NCBI GenBank assembly: GCA_030549495.1
Contig: JAUIRK010000893.1
Location: 372,001-436,000, forward strand
Source: Nectonema munidae
Taxonomy: Eukaryota; Nematomorpha; Nectonematoida; Nectonematidae
Direction: 5' to 3'
Length of the DNA: 64,000 bases
Shown: positions 63,545 through 64,000 of the stretch, in pieces
Position numbering within the stretch: position 1 is the first letter of the stretch
Layout: each line of letters starts with the position of its first letter
Notes under the pieces: generated by a model
Told to the model about the DNA's origin: nothing
The model's input: only the letters and a program-made list of their open reading frames with translations
Database searches by the model: none
Translations under genes and position numbers: made by a program

Positions 63545-64000
63545 ATGAAACCAGTTTTGTCCATCCTACACCTTGGCAAAATTTCGTATGAAACAGCTTT
63601 CAAATATCAGCTTCAATTGGTAAAGAGTGTAGCTTCTTGTAAACAAGGAATCCATGGCTACCTTCTACTGCTTGAGCACGAGCCTGCAGTTTTCACAACG
63701 GGCATTCGAAATCAAGCTCAATTGAAGGAGGCGTCATCATTTCTCATAGAAAAGGGATTTCAGGTTTGCACCTCCGATCGTGGTGGCCTAGTCACTTGTC
63801 ATAGTACTGGCCAATTAGTTGCTTATCCAATACTCAATCTCAAGCACTTCAAAGTACCTTACCTTACGTAGAGCCCCAACCTGCTTAAATGTTTGATTTT
63901 AAATTTTGCAGCCTAGCTTAAATTGGTATGTGAATTCTTTGGGAAGCGTTTTGCAGAAGACCTGCTCACTACTGGGAGTCGAAACAAAATATCTCACTGA
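63545..64000 (+). CDS. LIPT2: Octanoyl-[acyl-carrier-protein]:protein N-octanoyltransferase, exons 1-2, cut by window end
   Basis: LIPT2/LipB moves octanoate from acyl carrier protein to the lipoyl domain of the glycine cleavage H protein in mitochondria, the first step of lipoate synthesis. Exon 1 (63545-63853, 103 codons, preceded by an in-frame TAA) encodes LHLGKISYETAFKYQ, LLLLEHEPAVFTTG (LipB family LLLVEHPPVYTLG) and RGGLVTCHSTGQLVAYPIL. A GTACCT donor and a 58-base intron follow; exon 2 starts at 63912 (PSLNWYVNSLGSVL) and continues beyond the window. The substrate-pocket motif, usually RGG-x-x-T-x-HGPGQ, reads HSTGQ here, with two normally invariant residues changed. The catalytic Lys/Cys region lies outside the window. 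No mitochondrial targeting peptide is obvious in the first residues. Confidence 0.92.

Overview
The window is nuclear DNA of an AT-rich multicellular animal, most likely an invertebrate. Host genes are split into short exons with GT..AG borders. Many introns are only 50-66 bases long, while others run to several kb and are filled with hAT, piggyBac-type and Tigger/pogo DNA transposons, RTE-like LINEs and at least three tRNA-derived SINE families. The phylum cannot be fixed from the sequence alone. An arthropod or crustacean would fit the mobile-element mix, but this is a weak inference.

From 1246 to 47476 (+ strand) lies one large gene, the mechanically activated cation channel Piezo. About 42 exons can be placed by similarity to animal Piezo proteins and by matching splice phases, giving a protein of about 2,280 residues. 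The trail runs from the first membrane helix through the blade repeats, beam and clasp, anchor, cap, pore helix and cytosolic C-terminal domain to the stop codon. The anchor exon, which carries the Piezo signature PF-x2-E-x6-W, is present twice in tandem (42433-42580 and 42724-42871). The copies have identical length (148 bases) and phase. Only the use of exactly one copy keeps the reading frame, so this is a strong candidate for mutually exclusive splicing in the pore region.

Downstream are three more host genes: a CZIB (C1orf123/DUF866) zinc-binding protein on the minus strand (49477-49968), an intronless heparan sulfate 2-O-sulfotransferase (56628-57602, +), and the first two exons of LIPT2, the mitochondrial octanoyltransferase of lipoate synthesis (63545 to the window edge, +). 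The four genes have unrelated jobs and show no sign of joint regulation.

The Piezo introns and the intergenic DNA hold an informative repeat record. It includes a SINE inside a hAT element inside a LINE (2990-4510), a GTF2IRD2/ZBED-type hAT fossil that itself hosts a piggyBac-like element with paired 18-base palindromes (21034-23601), three near-identical 130-bp TTAA-flanked MITEs, a foldback repeat built from iterated TTCATCG words, and a 28-bp minisatellite. I recognised no LTR element, retrovirus copy, Polinton, CRISPR array or structural RNA gene.
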